The translations under genes were made by a program, and so were the position numbers. Positions 1 through 8,910 of a DNA stretch of 64,000 nucleotides are shown here, piece by piece. Numbering within the stretch: the first letter of the stretch is position 1; every line of letters begins with the position of its first letter. The DNA is taken from positions 62,001 to 126,000 of the forward strand of contig NZ_CAJULN010000003.1 in assembly GCF_910586915.1 (NCBI RefSeq), written 5' to 3'. Source of the stretch: an uncultured Bacteroides sp. Lineage in GTDB: Bacteria; Bacteroidota; Bacteroidia; Bacteroidales; Bacteroidaceae. A model generated the notes under the pieces. That model worked only from the letters and a program-made list of their open reading frames with translations. It searched no databases and was not told the DNA's origin.

Positions 1-968
1 GAAAAGATTTCACGCCGCAACTGGTACGGGATGCAGACGCACTGATTGTCCGCACCCGCACGCATTGCAACCGGGAACTATTAGAGGGAAGTCAAGTGAA
101 GTTTATAGCGACAGCAACCATCGGTTTCGACCACATCGATACAGATTATTGCAAACAGGCCGGTATAAAATGGACAAATGCTCCAGGGTGCAATTCGGCT
201 TCTGTAGCCCAATACATACAATCATCACTTCTTGTTTGGAAGGCGGCCAGAAACAAAAAACCGGATGAGTTGACAATAGGAATCATCGGAGTGGGCAACG
301 TAGGAAAGAAAGTGGCCAAAATCGCACAAGATTTAGGTATGCACATTTTGCTGAACGACCCGCCACGGGAAGAAAAAGAAGGAAACCATTCTTTCACCTC
401 TTTACATAAGATAGCAGAAGAGTGCGACATCATCACCTTCCACGTTCCTTTATATAAGGAAGGAAAGTACAAGACCTTCCACTTAGCAGACGAAAACTTC
501 TTTTATTCGCTAAAGCGGCAACCTCTCATCATCAACACCTCCCGGGGAGAAGTCATCGAGACGAATGCCCTGTCGGATGCTTTGGACAGACAAGCGGTTT
601 CAGATGCCATCATTGATGTATGGGAACATGAACCGGAAATTGACCGCCAACTATTGGAAAAAGTTATTATCGGTACTCCACACATAGCAGGCTATTCTGC
701 CGACGGAAAGGCAAACGCAACACGTATGTCATTGGATGCACTCTGCCAATTCTTTCAGATAACCAGAAAATATGAAATCAAAACTCCGACCCCCGCTTCT
801 CCCGTCATCTATGCAAAAAGCCGGGAAGAGGCTATCCTCCAAATATACAACCCCACCGAAGACAGCAACCGGTTAAAAGACCGACCGGAACGATTCGAAA
901 CTTTACGCGGAGATTATCCGTTAAGAAGAGAGGAGAAAGCATATACCATTAAATATAAGGAAGAATAG
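1..968 (+). CDS. pdxB: 4-phosphoerythronate dehydrogenase, 5' end cut by window
   Basis: NAD-dependent oxidation of 4-phosphoerythronate in the DXP-dependent pathway to pyridoxal phosphate. The reading frame is open from base 3 and reaches the edge, so the N-terminus lies outside; an internal GTG at 96 is not taken as the start because the upstream frame (KDFTPQLVRDADALIVRTRT) is good PdxB sequence. The D-isomer hydroxyacid dehydrogenase fold is clear: Rossmann motif GIIGVGNVGKKVA, then the catalytic set Arg in NTSRGEV, Glu in DVWEHEPE and His in GTPHIAGYSADGK. The C-terminal PdxB dimerisation segment (DUF3410-like) follows and ends in YTIKYKEE. It converges with purN, with a shared hairpin at its stop codon. 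Confidence 0.93.
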   Translation, partial: KDFTPQLVRDADALIVRTRTHCNRELLEGSQVKFIATATIGFDHIDTDYCKQAGIKWTNAPGCNSASVAQYIQSSLLVWKAARNKKPDELTIGIIGVGNVGKKVAKIAQDLGMHILLNDPPREEKEGNHSFTSLHKIAEECDIITFHVPLYKEGKYKTFHLADENFFYSLKRQPLIINTSRGEVIETNALSDALDRQAVSDAIIDVWEHEPEIDRQLLEKVIIGTPHIAGYSADGKANATRMSLDALCQFFQITRKYEIKTPTPASPVIYAKSREEAILQIYNPTEDSNRLKDRPERFETLRGDYPLRREEKAYTIKYKEE

Positions 969-993
969 CTTGGTTACTATGCTTCCTTATTTT
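955..993. terminator. Hairpin between convergent pdxB and purN
   Basis: Perfect 9-bp inverted repeat (ataaggaag, 955-963; cttccttat, 982-990) followed on + by four T. It overlaps the last codons of pdxB and lies just before the purN stop, so it could end transcription from both sides. The loop is 18 nt, which weakens the call. Confidence 0.5.
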
Positions 994-995
994 CA

Positions 996-1568
996 TTATT
1001 GCCCATTCAACAGTTTTTCTATAACCAAAGGAAAGTGTTCATACTCCAAAGCGTGCACTTTCGCGGCTACATCATCGGGAGAATCCGTCGGAAGCACAGG
1101 ACAGGCAGCTTGGAAAATCGTATCTCCTTCATCGTAATGCTCATTAATATAATGTATGGTAATTCCGGTTTCTTTCTCACCGGCAGCCACTACTGCCCGA
1201 TGAACACGGTCGCCATACATACCCTTCCCACCATATTTAGGCAGAAGAGCCGGATGTATATTTATAATCTTATTGGGATAAGCATACAAAAGCGCATCCG
1301 GCACACGCAAAAGAAAGCCCGCCAATACGATAAAATCAATACGGAACTCCCGCAAAACAGCCAGAATTTCATCCCCGTCTGCCCACTCTTCTTTTGTAAA
1401 TACACTGCAAGCCACTCCCAAACGGGATGCACGTTCCAACACGTAAGCATCACTTTTATTGGAGAGTACCAACGAGACTCGAGCAGAATCATTTTTCAGG
1501 AAATACCGGATAATATTCTCAGTATTAGAGCCGGAACCGGAAGCGAAAACTGCGATATTTTTCTTCAT
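996..1568 (-). CDS. purN: Phosphoribosylglycinamide formyltransferase (GART)
   Basis: Transfers a formyl group from 10-formyl-THF to GAR, the third step of de novo purine synthesis; cytoplasmic. The 190-residue length is normal for PurN. The phosphoribosyl-binding loop is FASGSGSNTENI at the N-terminus. The catalytic trio is visible: Asn and His in NIHPALLPKYGGKG and Asp in HYDEGDTIFQ. The start is the ATG right after a gap to the divergent acpP promoter. It is unusual only in sitting next to pdxB and acpP rather than other pur genes. Confidence 0.95.
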   Translation of the reverse strand: MKKNIAVFASGSGSNTENIIRYFLKNDSARVSLVLSNKSDAYVLERASRLGVACSVFTKEEWADGDEILAVLREFRIDFIVLAGFLLRVPDALLYAYPNKIINIHPALLPKYGGKGMYGDRVHRAVVAAGEKETGITIHYINEHYDEGDTIFQAACPVLPTDSPDDVAAKVHALEYEHFPLVIEKLLNGQ

Positions 1569-1634
1569 AACCCTCGATTTTTATGCACAAAACAGTGAAA
1601 AATGTGCAAAACAGTGCATTTATTTAGTCAAATA

Positions 1635-1667
1635 TTTGCGCAAAACGATAAATATTCATTCCTTTGC
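1635..1667 (+). promoter_or_regulatory. acpP-fabF promoter
   Basis: A -33 TTTG at 1635-1638, a 20-nt spacer and a -7 box ttcctttgc at 1659-1667. This fits the Bacteroides primary sigma consensus (TTTG, 19-21 nt, TAnnTTTGC) except for the second base of the -7 box. It lies about 50 nt upstream of the acpP ATG. The purN side of the gap carries two near-identical copies of gcaaaacagtg (about 1582 and 1603) of unknown role. Confidence 0.65.
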
Positions 1668-1717
1668 ACCGCAAAATTAAAGAAATAAAACTAATTATTA
1701 ATTAAAAACTTAAAGTT

Positions 1718-1954
1718 ATGTCTGAAATTGCATCAAGAGTAAAAGCGATTATCGTTGATAAATTAGGCGTAGAAGAATCAGAAGTTACTAACGAAGCAAG
1801 CTTCACTAACGACCTGGGAGCAGATTCTCTTGACACTGTAGAACTTATCATGGAATTCGAAAAAGAATTCGGTATCTCTATTCCTGATGACCAAGCAGAA
1901 AAGATCGGTACTGTAGGTGATGCTGTATCTTATATCGAAGAACACGCTAAGTAA
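1718..1954 (+). CDS. acpP: Acyl carrier protein
   Basis: Small acidic carrier of acyl intermediates in type II fatty acid synthesis. At 78 residues it has the normal ACP length. The 4'-phosphopantetheine attachment motif is GADSLDTVEL with the serine at residue 37. The acidic helix II (VELIMEFEKEFGI) that docks FAS enzymes is intact. fabF follows after 15 nt, the common acpP-fabF pair, and both are probably driven by the promoter at 1635-1667. Confidence 0.97.
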   Translation: MSEIASRVKAIIVDKLGVEESEVTNEASFTNDLGADSLDTVELIMEFEKEFGISIPDDQAEKIGTVGDAVSYIEEHAK

Positions 1955-1969
1955 TTCGATTTCATCAAT

Positions 1970-3232
1970 ATGGAATTAAAAAGAGTGGTAGTAACAGGTC
2001 TTGGCGCCATTACTCCTGTTGGCAACAGCGTTTCCGAATTTTGGGAAAATCTTGTGAACGGGGTTAGTGGAGCAGGACCTATTACTCATTTTGATGCGTC
2101 ACAATTCAAGACCCAATTCGCGTGTGAAGTAAAAAACTTCGATGCAACTAAATACATCGACCGCAAAGAAGCAAGAAAGATGGACTTATACACTCAGTAT
2201 GCCATCGCCGTTGCCAAAGAAGCGGTAGAAGACTCCGGTCTTGACACAGAAAAAGAAGACTTGAACAAAATCGGTGTTATTTTTGGCGCCGGTATTGGTG
2301 GTATACATACATTTGAAGAGGAAGTAGCCAACTACTATACCCGCAAGGAAATGGGTCCGAAATTCAATCCGTTCTTCATCCCCAAGATGATTTCGGATAT
2401 TGCAGCCGGCCAGATTTCCATCATGTATGGTTTCCACGGTCCTAACTATGCGACTTGTTCAGCGTGTGCTACTTCGACCAATGCCATTGCAGATGCCTTC
2501 AACCTGATTCGTCTCGGTAAAGCAAATGTAATCGTATCCGGTGGTTCGGAAGCAGCTATCTTCCCGGCAGGCGTAGGCGGTTTCAACGCTATGCACGCTC
2601 TGTCTACCCGTAATGACGAGCCCTCCAAAGCTTCACGTCCATTCAGCGCAAGCCGCGACGGTTTCATCATGGGCGAAGGCGGCGGCTGTATTATTCTGGA
2701 AGAGTTGGAACACGCTAAAGCACGCGGTGCAAAAATCTATGCAGAAGTTGCCGGTGTAGGTATGTCTGCCGATGCACATCACTTGACAGCGTCTCATCCC
2801 GAAGGGCTTGGTGCTAAATTAGTGATGAGAAATGCACTGGAAGATGCAGAAATGGACTCGAAAGAAGTAGATTATATCAATGTACACGGTACATCTACTC
2901 CGGTAGGTGATATTTCAGAAGCAAAAGCAATCAAGGAAGTATTCGGTGATCATGCGTTCGAATTGAATATCAGTTCAACAAAATCAATGACAGGACATTT
3001 GTTGGGTGCTGCCGGTGCGGTAGAGTCCATTGCAAGTATCCTTGCCATCAAGAACGGCATTGTTCCCCCGACTATCAACCACGAAGAAGGTGACAACGAC
3101 GAAAATATCGACTATAACCTTAATTTCACGTTCAACAAAGCACAAAAACGCGAAGTTAATGTTGCCTTGTCCAACACATTTGGATTCGGTGGTCATAATG
3201 CGTGCGTTATCTTCAAGAAATACGCTGAGTAA
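1970..3232 (+). CDS. fabF: Beta-ketoacyl-ACP synthase II
   Basis: Condenses malonyl-ACP with acyl-ACP in chain elongation. The 420-residue length matches FabF. The thiolase-fold active site is complete: nucleophile Cys in TCSACATSTNAI, His in VHGTSTPVGD and His in KSMTGHLLGAAGA, with the C-terminal glycine-rich SNTFGFGGHNA. It is co-transcribed with acpP upstream and very likely rnc downstream, whose GTG start lies 5 nt after this stop codon, suggesting translational coupling. Confidence 0.97.
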   Translation: MELKRVVVTGLGAITPVGNSVSEFWENLVNGVSGAGPITHFDASQFKTQFACEVKNFDATKYIDRKEARKMDLYTQYAIAVAKEAVEDSGLDTEKEDLNKIGVIFGAGIGGIHTFEEEVANYYTRKEMGPKFNPFFIPKMISDIAAGQISIMYGFHGPNYATCSACATSTNAIADAFNLIRLGKANVIVSGGSEAAIFPAGVGGFNAMHALSTRNDEPSKASRPFSASRDGFIMGEGGGCIILEELEHAKARGAKIYAEVAGVGMSADAHHLTASHPEGLGAKLVMRNALEDAEMDSKEVDYINVHGTSTPVGDISEAKAIKEVFGDHAFELNISSTKSMTGHLLGAAGAVESIASILAIKNGIVPPTINHEEGDNDENIDYNLNFTFNKAQKREVNVALSNTFGFGGHNACVIFKKYAE

Positions 3233-3236
3233 TATC

Positions 3237-4130
3237 GTGTTACGTAACCAAATAAATAAGATAAGGCTCTTGTTCCGCAAGGACAGAGAGTCTTATCTTT
3301 GTTTTTACAGAATACTCGGATTCTATCCGCGCAATATCCGCCTTTACGAGCAGGCGCTTCTACACAAATCAACATCCATCCGTTCGGAAAAAGGACGTCC
3401 TTTGAATAACGAACGGCTCGAATTTTTGGGAGATGCCATCCTTGATGCCATCGTAGGAGACATTGTCTACAAGCGTTTTGAGGGGAAACGGGAAGGTTTT
3501 CTGACGAATACCCGTTCCAAAATCGTACAACGGGAAACTCTCAACAAATTGGCCGTCGAAATCGGGTTGGACAAACTCATCAAATATTCTGCCCGCTCTT
3601 CATCTCATAACAGTTATATGCACGGGAATGCTTTTGAAGCATTTATCGGAGCCATCTATCTGGACCAGGGGTACGAACGTTGCAAGCAGTTTATGGAACA
3701 ACGGATTATCAACCGCTACATTGATTTGGATAAGATATCCCGTAAGGAGGTCAATTTCAAATCCAAGTTAATCGAATGGAGCCAAAAGAGTAAAATGGAA
3801 GTTTCTTTCGAATTGATAGAACAATATCTCGACCAGGACAGCAATCCTGTATTCCAGACAGAAGTACGCGTTGAAGGATTTCCTGCCGGAACCGGTACCG
3901 GATACTCCAAAAAAGAATCCCAACAGAATGCCGCACAAATAGCCATCAAGAAAGTAAAAGACCCGGTATTCATCGCAACTATTAACGAGGCCAAGACATC
4001 ACAAGCAACTGCAACCGAGAAAACCGAAACCGAACCGGAGGCGACACAAATGGCAGAACCGCTCGCCGAATCTACCCAAAACAAATGCCCATACGACGGC
4101 CTTGAACCACAAGGTCATGCTCTTCAGTGA
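3237..4130 (+). CDS. rnc: Ribonuclease III
   Basis: Double-strand-specific endoribonuclease for rRNA and mRNA processing. The open frame extends back into fabF, but protein similarity to the family begins at the GTG at 3237 (VLRNQINKIRLLF), giving 297 residues. The RNase III signature NERLEFLGDAILD and the second metal site NAFEAFIGAIYLDQG are intact, followed by a dsRNA-binding domain ending near GYSKKESQQNAAQIAIKK. A further tail of about 55 residues is rich in T, E, A and Q and looks disordered. The last 59 bp lie antisense to the end of pfkA. The choice of start is inferred from position only. Confidence 0.92.
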   Translation: MLRNQINKIRLLFRKDRESYLCFYRILGFYPRNIRLYEQALLHKSTSIRSEKGRPLNNERLEFLGDAILDAIVGDIVYKRFEGKREGFLTNTRSKIVQRETLNKLAVEIGLDKLIKYSARSSSHNSYMHGNAFEAFIGAIYLDQGYERCKQFMEQRIINRYIDLDKISRKEVNFKSKLIEWSQKSKMEVSFELIEQYLDQDSNPVFQTEVRVEGFPAGTGTGYSKKESQQNAAQIAIKKVKDPVFIATINEAKTSQATATEKTETEPEATQMAEPLAESTQNKCPYDGLEPQGHALQ

Positions 4131-5088
4131 CAAGTTTCAGCCTTCCGGCAACTTCCTCAAGGGGGATAGATGAAATTTCATCTCCCTTCAGAGCCACCAT
4201 GCGTCCGAATTCTCCATTGGCAATCAGTTCCGTAGCATGGCCTCCCATACGGGTAGAAAGATTGCGGTCGAAAGGAGTAGGCGAACCGCCCCGTTGAATA
4301 TACCCCAATACCGTTTCGCGCGTCTCAATACCGGTTTCATACTCTATTTCCTGTGCTATATATTCCGCAGCCCGTTTGCGCCCGTCAGTCTGGATACCTT
4401 CGGCAACCACTACAATGGAATAAGGTTTGCCTTTTTTCAATCTTTCCAAAATCGTATTGCCGATATTCCTGATACTATAAGGGATTTCGGGAACAAGAAT
4501 AACATCTCCCCCACCCGCCATACCGGAATATAAAGCAATCCAACCCGCCTTATGCCCCATCACTTCAATCACCATCACTCTTTTGTGAGAACTGGCAGTG
4601 GAGTGCAAACGGTCGATGGCGTCGGTAGCAATACTTACAGCCGAATCAAATCCGAAAGAGATATCCGTCCCCCAAATGTCATTATCAATGGTTTTCGGTA
4701 CGGACACAATATTAACTCCCATTTCGGCAAGTTTGGCGGCTGTTTTTTGTGTGCCGTTCCCCCCGATACAGACCACACAATCCAGTCCCATCTCGCGGAT
4801 ATTGCGGAGAATCAAGGCAGGTTTGTCAACATCCGAAACCACTCCTCCCTTTTTAAAAGGCTTCTCACGGGAAGTTCCCAACATCGTTCCACCAAGATTC
4901 AGCAGTCCTGACAGTGATTTCTCCGTAAAGGATTCAACATCTTTTGTCAGCAATCCTTGAAAACCGCTATGGATGCCTACCACTTCCATACCATAATGAT
5001 TGATGGCAGTCTTGCACACGCCACGAATGGTAGCATTAATACCGGGGCAGTCACCGCCTGAGGTTAAGATTCCGATTCTCATTGTCAC
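4072..5088 (-). CDS. pfkA: 6-phosphofructokinase
   Basis: Phosphorylates fructose 6-phosphate in glycolysis. The 338-residue length fits the short PFK form. The N-terminal motif is GILTSGGDCPGINA, the catalytic loop PKTIDNDIWGTD, and the substrate motif EVMGHKAGWIAL. The phosphoryl-donor residues are of mixed type: GGNGT keeps the Gly typical of ATP enzymes, whereas PKTIDND carries the Lys seen in PPi-PFKs and in ATP-PFKs of the Streptomyces type. ATP is the likelier donor but this is not settled by sequence. It converges on rnc with a 59-bp overlap. Confidence 0.93.
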   Translation of the reverse strand: MTMRIGILTSGGDCPGINATIRGVCKTAINHYGMEVVGIHSGFQGLLTKDVESFTEKSLSGLLNLGGTMLGTSREKPFKKGGVVSDVDKPALILRNIREMGLDCVVCIGGNGTQKTAAKLAEMGVNIVSVPKTIDNDIWGTDISFGFDSAVSIATDAIDRLHSTASSHKRVMVIEVMGHKAGWIALYSGMAGGGDVILVPEIPYSIRNIGNTILERLKKGKPYSIVVVAEGIQTDGRKRAAEYIAQEIEYETGIETRETVLGYIQRGGSPTPFDRNLSTRMGGHATELIANGEFGRMVALKGDEISSIPLEEVAGRLKLVTEEHDLVVQGRRMGICFG

Positions 5089-5180
5089 ATTTTTTTAGTC
5101 TATAACTCGGGGATTCTGGTAAACTCGTCAATTTTAACGATTATTTCCGTCGTAAAGATAGAAAAAAAAGATAAATAAGT

Positions 5181-5189
5181 TACTTTTGC
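5181..5189 (+). promoter_or_regulatory. -7 box upstream of the GH3-family gene
   Basis: tacttttgc matches TAnnTTTGC exactly and lies 16 nt before the first ATG at 5206. No clear -33 TTTG is present at the expected distance. Confidence 0.55.
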
Positions 5190-5205
5190 ACGACTAAAGA
5201 TTATT

Positions 5206-6729
5206 ATGTTTAAAGCAGAAATGAATATTACAAAAATTATCAGTAAGACTTTCGACTCCCGTTTAAAACAAATAGATCTGTATGCAACTCAGGCAAGTGA
5301 GATTCAACATCGCGTATTGAATCGCTTGGTACAGCAGGCTGCCCGTACCGAATGGGGGAAAAAATATGATTACGCTTCTATCCGCAGCTACGAAGACTTC
5401 CGAACACGCGTTCCCATCCAGACTTATGAGGAAATAAAACCTTACGTAGAGCGTTTACGGGCAGGAGAACAAAATCTGCTTTGGCCGTCGGAGATACGCT
5501 GGTTTGCCAAGTCGTCCGGCACAACAAACGATAAAAGTAAATTCCTCCCCGTCAGCAAAGAAGCATTAGAGGACATTCACTACAAGGGTGGCAAGGATGC
5601 GGTGGCACTGTATTTCCGCATCAACCCCGAAAGCCGCCTCTTTTCGGGCAAGGGACTCATTTTGGGCGGCAGCCACAGCCCGAACCTTAATTCCAACCGC
5701 AGTTTGGTAGGCGATTTGTCAGCCATTTTGATTCAGAATGTAAACCCGCTTGTCAATTTCATTCGCGTGCCACGCAAGGAAATTGCTTTGATGAGCGAAT
5801 GGGAAACAAAAATAGAAGCAATCGCCGACAATACAATTCCGGCAAATGTGACAAGTTTATCCGGCGTACCCTCCTGGATGCTGGTGCTTATCAAACGTAT
5901 TCTTGAAAAAACCGGCAAACAGACATTGGAAGAGGTATGGCCCGACTTGGAAGTATTCTTCCACGGCGGAGTGGCTTTCACTCCTTATCGCGAGCAGTAC
6001 AAGCAGATGATTCATTCACCGAAGATGCATTATGTAGAGACCTACAATGCTTCCGAAGGCTATTTCGGCACACAGAACGATTTGTCCGACCCTGCCATGT
6101 TGCTGATGATTGACTACGGAATCTTCTATGAATTTATCCCGTTGGAAGAGGTGGGCAAAGAAAATCCAAGAGCATACTGTCTGGAAGAGGTGGAGCTGAA
6201 CAAAAACTATGCGATGGTGATTTCCACTTCCTGCGGATTGTGGAGGTACATGATTGGCGATACGGTGAAGTTTACGAGCAAGCATCCTTATAAGTTTGTC
6301 ATTACGGGAAGAACGAAACATTTCATCAATGCTTTTGGCGAAGAACTCATTGTAGACAATGCGGAAAAGGGATTGGCGAAAGCCTGCGCAGCCACCGGAG
6401 CACAAGTCTGCGATTACTCCGCCGCACCGGTCTTTATGGATGCCAATGCGAAATGCCGTCACCAATGGCTGATAGAATTTGCCAAGATGCCGGATTCCGT
6501 AGAAAAGTTTGCAGCCATATTAGACGATACATTAAAAGAGGTAAACTCCGACTACGAGGCGAAACGGTGGAAAGACATTGCCTTGCAGCCGTTGGAGGTA
6601 ATCGTTGCCCGCGAAGGGCTGTTTCATGACTGGCTGGCACAGAAAGGCAAGTTGGGAGGGCAACATAAAGTACCACGGCTGAGCAATACACGGGAGTATA
6701 TCGAGGCGATGTTGCTTTTGAACCAGTAA
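5206..6729 (+). CDS. GH3-family acyl-adenylating protein
   Basis: Member of the GH3 auxin-responsive-promoter family, which in plants joins amino acids to acyl acids through an acyl-adenylate; the bacterial role is unknown. Over 507 residues it shows the ATP-binding loop SSGTTNDKSKFLPVS, the second nucleotide motif YNASEGYFGTQ and the hinge/C-terminal motif ITGRTKHFINAFGEEL, so it should be an active adenylate-forming enzyme. ATGs at 5206 and 5221 are both possible starts; 5221 (MNITKIISKTF) may be the real one. It is probably monocistronic, with a terminator at 6783-6824. Confidence 0.85.
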   Translation: MFKAEMNITKIISKTFDSRLKQIDLYATQASEIQHRVLNRLVQQAARTEWGKKYDYASIRSYEDFRTRVPIQTYEEIKPYVERLRAGEQNLLWPSEIRWFAKSSGTTNDKSKFLPVSKEALEDIHYKGGKDAVALYFRINPESRLFSGKGLILGGSHSPNLNSNRSLVGDLSAILIQNVNPLVNFIRVPRKEIALMSEWETKIEAIADNTIPANVTSLSGVPSWMLVLIKRILEKTGKQTLEEVWPDLEVFFHGGVAFTPYREQYKQMIHSPKMHYVETYNASEGYFGTQNDLSDPAMLLMIDYGIFYEFIPLEEVGKENPRAYCLEEVELNKNYAMVISTSCGLWRYMIGDTVKFTSKHPYKFVITGRTKHFINAFGEELIVDNAEKGLAKACAATGAQVCDYSAAPVFMDANAKCRHQWLIEFAKMPDSVEKFAAILDDTLKEVNSDYEAKRWKDIALQPLEVIVAREGLFHDWLAQKGKLGGQHKVPRLSNTREYIEAMLLLNQ

Positions 6730-6782
6730 TCTATCCAACGATTATCCGTTATTCTTCAGCATTCTCCCGATACTTAGCATAC

Positions 6783-6824
6783 AAGCCATATCCTACTCTA
6801 TATGGAGTGCGATATGGCTTTTTT
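6783..6824 (+). terminator. Rho-independent terminator after the GH3-family gene
   Basis: Perfect 10-bp stem (aagccatatc, 6783-6792; gatatggctt, 6811-6820) with six T at 6819-6824. It lies between convergent genes and may serve mnmA in the other direction. Confidence 0.75.
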
Positions 6825-6845
6825 GTATATCCAATCTTTTTTTTA

Positions 6846-7916
6846 CTACTCAACGATAATTCCGCCGCCTAACAGCAAACCGTCTTTATAGAATGCGGCA
6901 GCTTGTCCGGGCGCGATAGCGGTCAGGGGTTCATGCAGTTGCACATGAAGCAGGTTGTCGGGCGTAATGGTAACCGTGCAATGGTTCTCTTGTTTGCGGT
7001 ATCGTATTTTCACGATTATGTCGGAACATCCCAAGAGGCGTTCGCGGTCTACGATATTCCAGTCTTTCAATCGCATTTCTGTTTTTTCCAGCGCAGAGAG
7101 AGAAGACAATACCACTTCATTCTTTTCCGTATTAATCTCTTTTACAAAAATCGGACGGTTGAGATGAATTCCCAATCCGCGTCTTTGCCCAATGGTATAA
7201 AAAGGAAATCCTTCGTGCCAGGCTATAAAATCGCCCTTTTCATCGACAAATCTTCCCCGCTTGATAATGTCGTTCCATGTCTGACCATTTCGGACCAACC
7301 AATCTTTCAGGAAACTCCGGTAGTCCATCGGGCAGAAGCAGACGCCTATGCTGTCCTTTTTGGTTGCCACTTTCCGGAATCCGCGGTCGGCAGCCCAAGC
7401 ACGAGCATCGGTTTTAGTGATGTCGCCCATTGGCAAGAGCATTCGGGAAAGTATATCCTGCTTCAACCCCCACAGAAAAAAAGACTGGTCTTTATCCGAG
7501 TCAAGAGCAGGCGTAATATAATAGATATCTCCCAACTTTACTTTTCGTACATAATGACCGGTAGCGATGTAAAAAATGCCCATTTCATCGGCTATTTGAG
7601 CCAGCAAAGGCCACTTCAGACGATTATTGCACAGCGTACAAGGCACGGGAGTATGTCCCGTCAGATACTCGTGCACAAAATATCCGACAATTTGTTCATT
7701 GAAAACTTTACGCACATCGTACGTTATGTGGCGAATCCCCAAACGTTCCGCCAAGCTACGGGCGTCTTCCAGATAGTCGGTTGCTCCGTTGAGTTCATAA
7801 AAACGAAAGGTCACTCCGGTCACTTCATAACCGGCTTCTAACAATCGTATGGCTGCCACGGAACTATCTGTGCCGCCACTCATTCCTAACAATACCCGCT
7901 TACTCTCTTCCATCAT
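6846..7916 (-). CDS. mnmA: tRNA-specific 2-thiouridylase MnmA-type
   Basis: ATP-dependent thiolation of U34 in tRNA Lys/Glu/Gln. PP-loop GMSGGTDSSVAA (most homologues have GVDSS), the first catalytic cysteine in PVPCTLCNN (Cys93, with Cys96 nearby), and the second in KKDSIGVCFCPMDYRSFL (Cys193 or Cys195). The C-terminal barrel ends in AIAPGQAAAFYKDGLLLGGG, typical of MnmA. Bacteroides often has two MnmA paralogues; the VDSS-to-TDSS change and the extra cysteines fit a divergent copy. A -7 box (7928-7920) ends only 3 nt before the ATG, so the mRNA may be leaderless or start at the second Met. Confidence 0.9.
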   Translation of the reverse strand: MMEESKRVLLGMSGGTDSSVAAIRLLEAGYEVTGVTFRFYELNGATDYLEDARSLAERLGIRHITYDVRKVFNEQIVGYFVHEYLTGHTPVPCTLCNNRLKWPLLAQIADEMGIFYIATGHYVRKVKLGDIYYITPALDSDKDQSFFLWGLKQDILSRMLLPMGDITKTDARAWAADRGFRKVATKKDSIGVCFCPMDYRSFLKDWLVRNGQTWNDIIKRGRFVDEKGDFIAWHEGFPFYTIGQRRGLGIHLNRPIFVKEINTEKNEVVLSSLSALEKTEMRLKDWNIVDRERLLGCSDIIVKIRYRKQENHCTVTITPDNLLHVQLHEPLTAIAPGQAAAFYKDGLLLGGGIIVE

Positions 7917-8011
7917 ACTGCAAAATTAAGGATTTTCCCACGTCTTCGCAGATAATGGAATTTAAAATGTATGAAAGACAAGAGCATTCTTGCCAAAAGA
8001 CTTTTTTACCC

Positions 8012-8020
8012 TATCTTTGC
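8012..8020 (+). promoter_or_regulatory. -7 box of the HAD phosphatase gene
   Basis: tatctttgc matches the consensus. A TTG at 7990-7992, 19 nt upstream, can serve as -33. The ATG follows 18 nt downstream. Confidence 0.65.
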
Positions 8021-8038
8021 ACATAAATATAGTACTTC

Positions 8039-8851
8039 ATGAAATACAAACTTATCGTGCTCGACCTCGACGGCACACTTACCAACTCAAAAAAAGAGAT
8101 TACTCCGCGCAACAAGGAGATGCTGATACGTGCACAACAACAAGGTATCCGGCTGGTACTGGCCTCAGGCCGCCCCACCTACGGCATCGTCCCGTTGGCA
8201 AACGAGCTGCGCATGAACGAATTCGGCGGTTTTATCCTTGCCTACAACGGTGGAGAAATCATCAACTGGGAAACCAAAGAGACGATATACGAAAACGTGC
8301 TCCCCAATGATGTCATCCCTACGCTCCACGAAAGCGCACGCACCCATCATCTGAGCATACTGACTTACGACGGAGCAGAGATTGTCACCGAAAAGCGCGA
8401 CGACCCGTATGTACAGAAAGAGGCTTTCCTGACCAAAATGGCAGTGCGCGAAACCAACGACTTCCTGGCAGACATCACGCTTCCGGTAGCCAAATGTCTC
8501 ATTGTAGGGGATGCGGAAAAACTTATCCCTTTGGAAGCCGAGCTTTCCCGCCAACTGCAAGGACGCGTCAATGTGTTCCGCTCGGAGCCTTATTTTCTCG
8601 AATTAGTTCCGCAAGGAATCGACAAAGCCCAGTCGCTCGGCGTCTTACTGAAGGAGACGGGTATGGCGCGCGAAGAAATCATCGCGATAGGTGACGGCTA
8701 CAACGACTTGTCGATGATAGAATTCGCCGGACTGGGTATCGCTATGGGCAACGCACAGGAACCGGTGAAAAAAGCGGCGGACTACATCACGCTAAGCAAC
8801 GACGAAGACGGCGTTGCCGAAGCCCTCGATAAGTTTCTCTGCCGACAATAG
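8039..8851 (+). CDS. Cof-type HAD-superfamily phosphatase
   Basis: Cytoplasmic sugar-phosphate or nucleotide phosphatase of the HAD IIB (Cof) subfamily. Motif I LDLDGTLTNSKKEI carries the nucleophile Asp at the N-terminus. The cap domain occupies the middle, and motif IV is IGDGYNDLSMIEFAG followed by GIAMGNAQEPVKKAADYIT. The 270-residue length is normal. The substrate cannot be read from the sequence. It is followed by cysS after 59 nt, which has its own -7 box. Confidence 0.9.
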   Translation: MKYKLIVLDLDGTLTNSKKEITPRNKEMLIRAQQQGIRLVLASGRPTYGIVPLANELRMNEFGGFILAYNGGEIINWETKETIYENVLPNDVIPTLHESARTHHLSILTYDGAEIVTEKRDDPYVQKEAFLTKMAVRETNDFLADITLPVAKCLIVGDAEKLIPLEAELSRQLQGRVNVFRSEPYFLELVPQGIDKAQSLGVLLKETGMAREEIIAIGDGYNDLSMIEFAGLGIAMGNAQEPVKKAADYITLSNDEDGVAEALDKFLCRQ

Positions 8852-8873
8852 AACGCATATCCGGATTTTATAC

Positions 8874-8882
8874 TAACTTTGC
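8874..8882 (+). promoter_or_regulatory. -7 box of cysS
   Basis: taactttgc matches TAnnTTTGC exactly, 28 nt before the cysS ATG. No -33 element is recognisable. Confidence 0.55.
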
Positions 8883-8910
8883 GATTCCAATACTACAAAT
8901 ATAAAATGTT

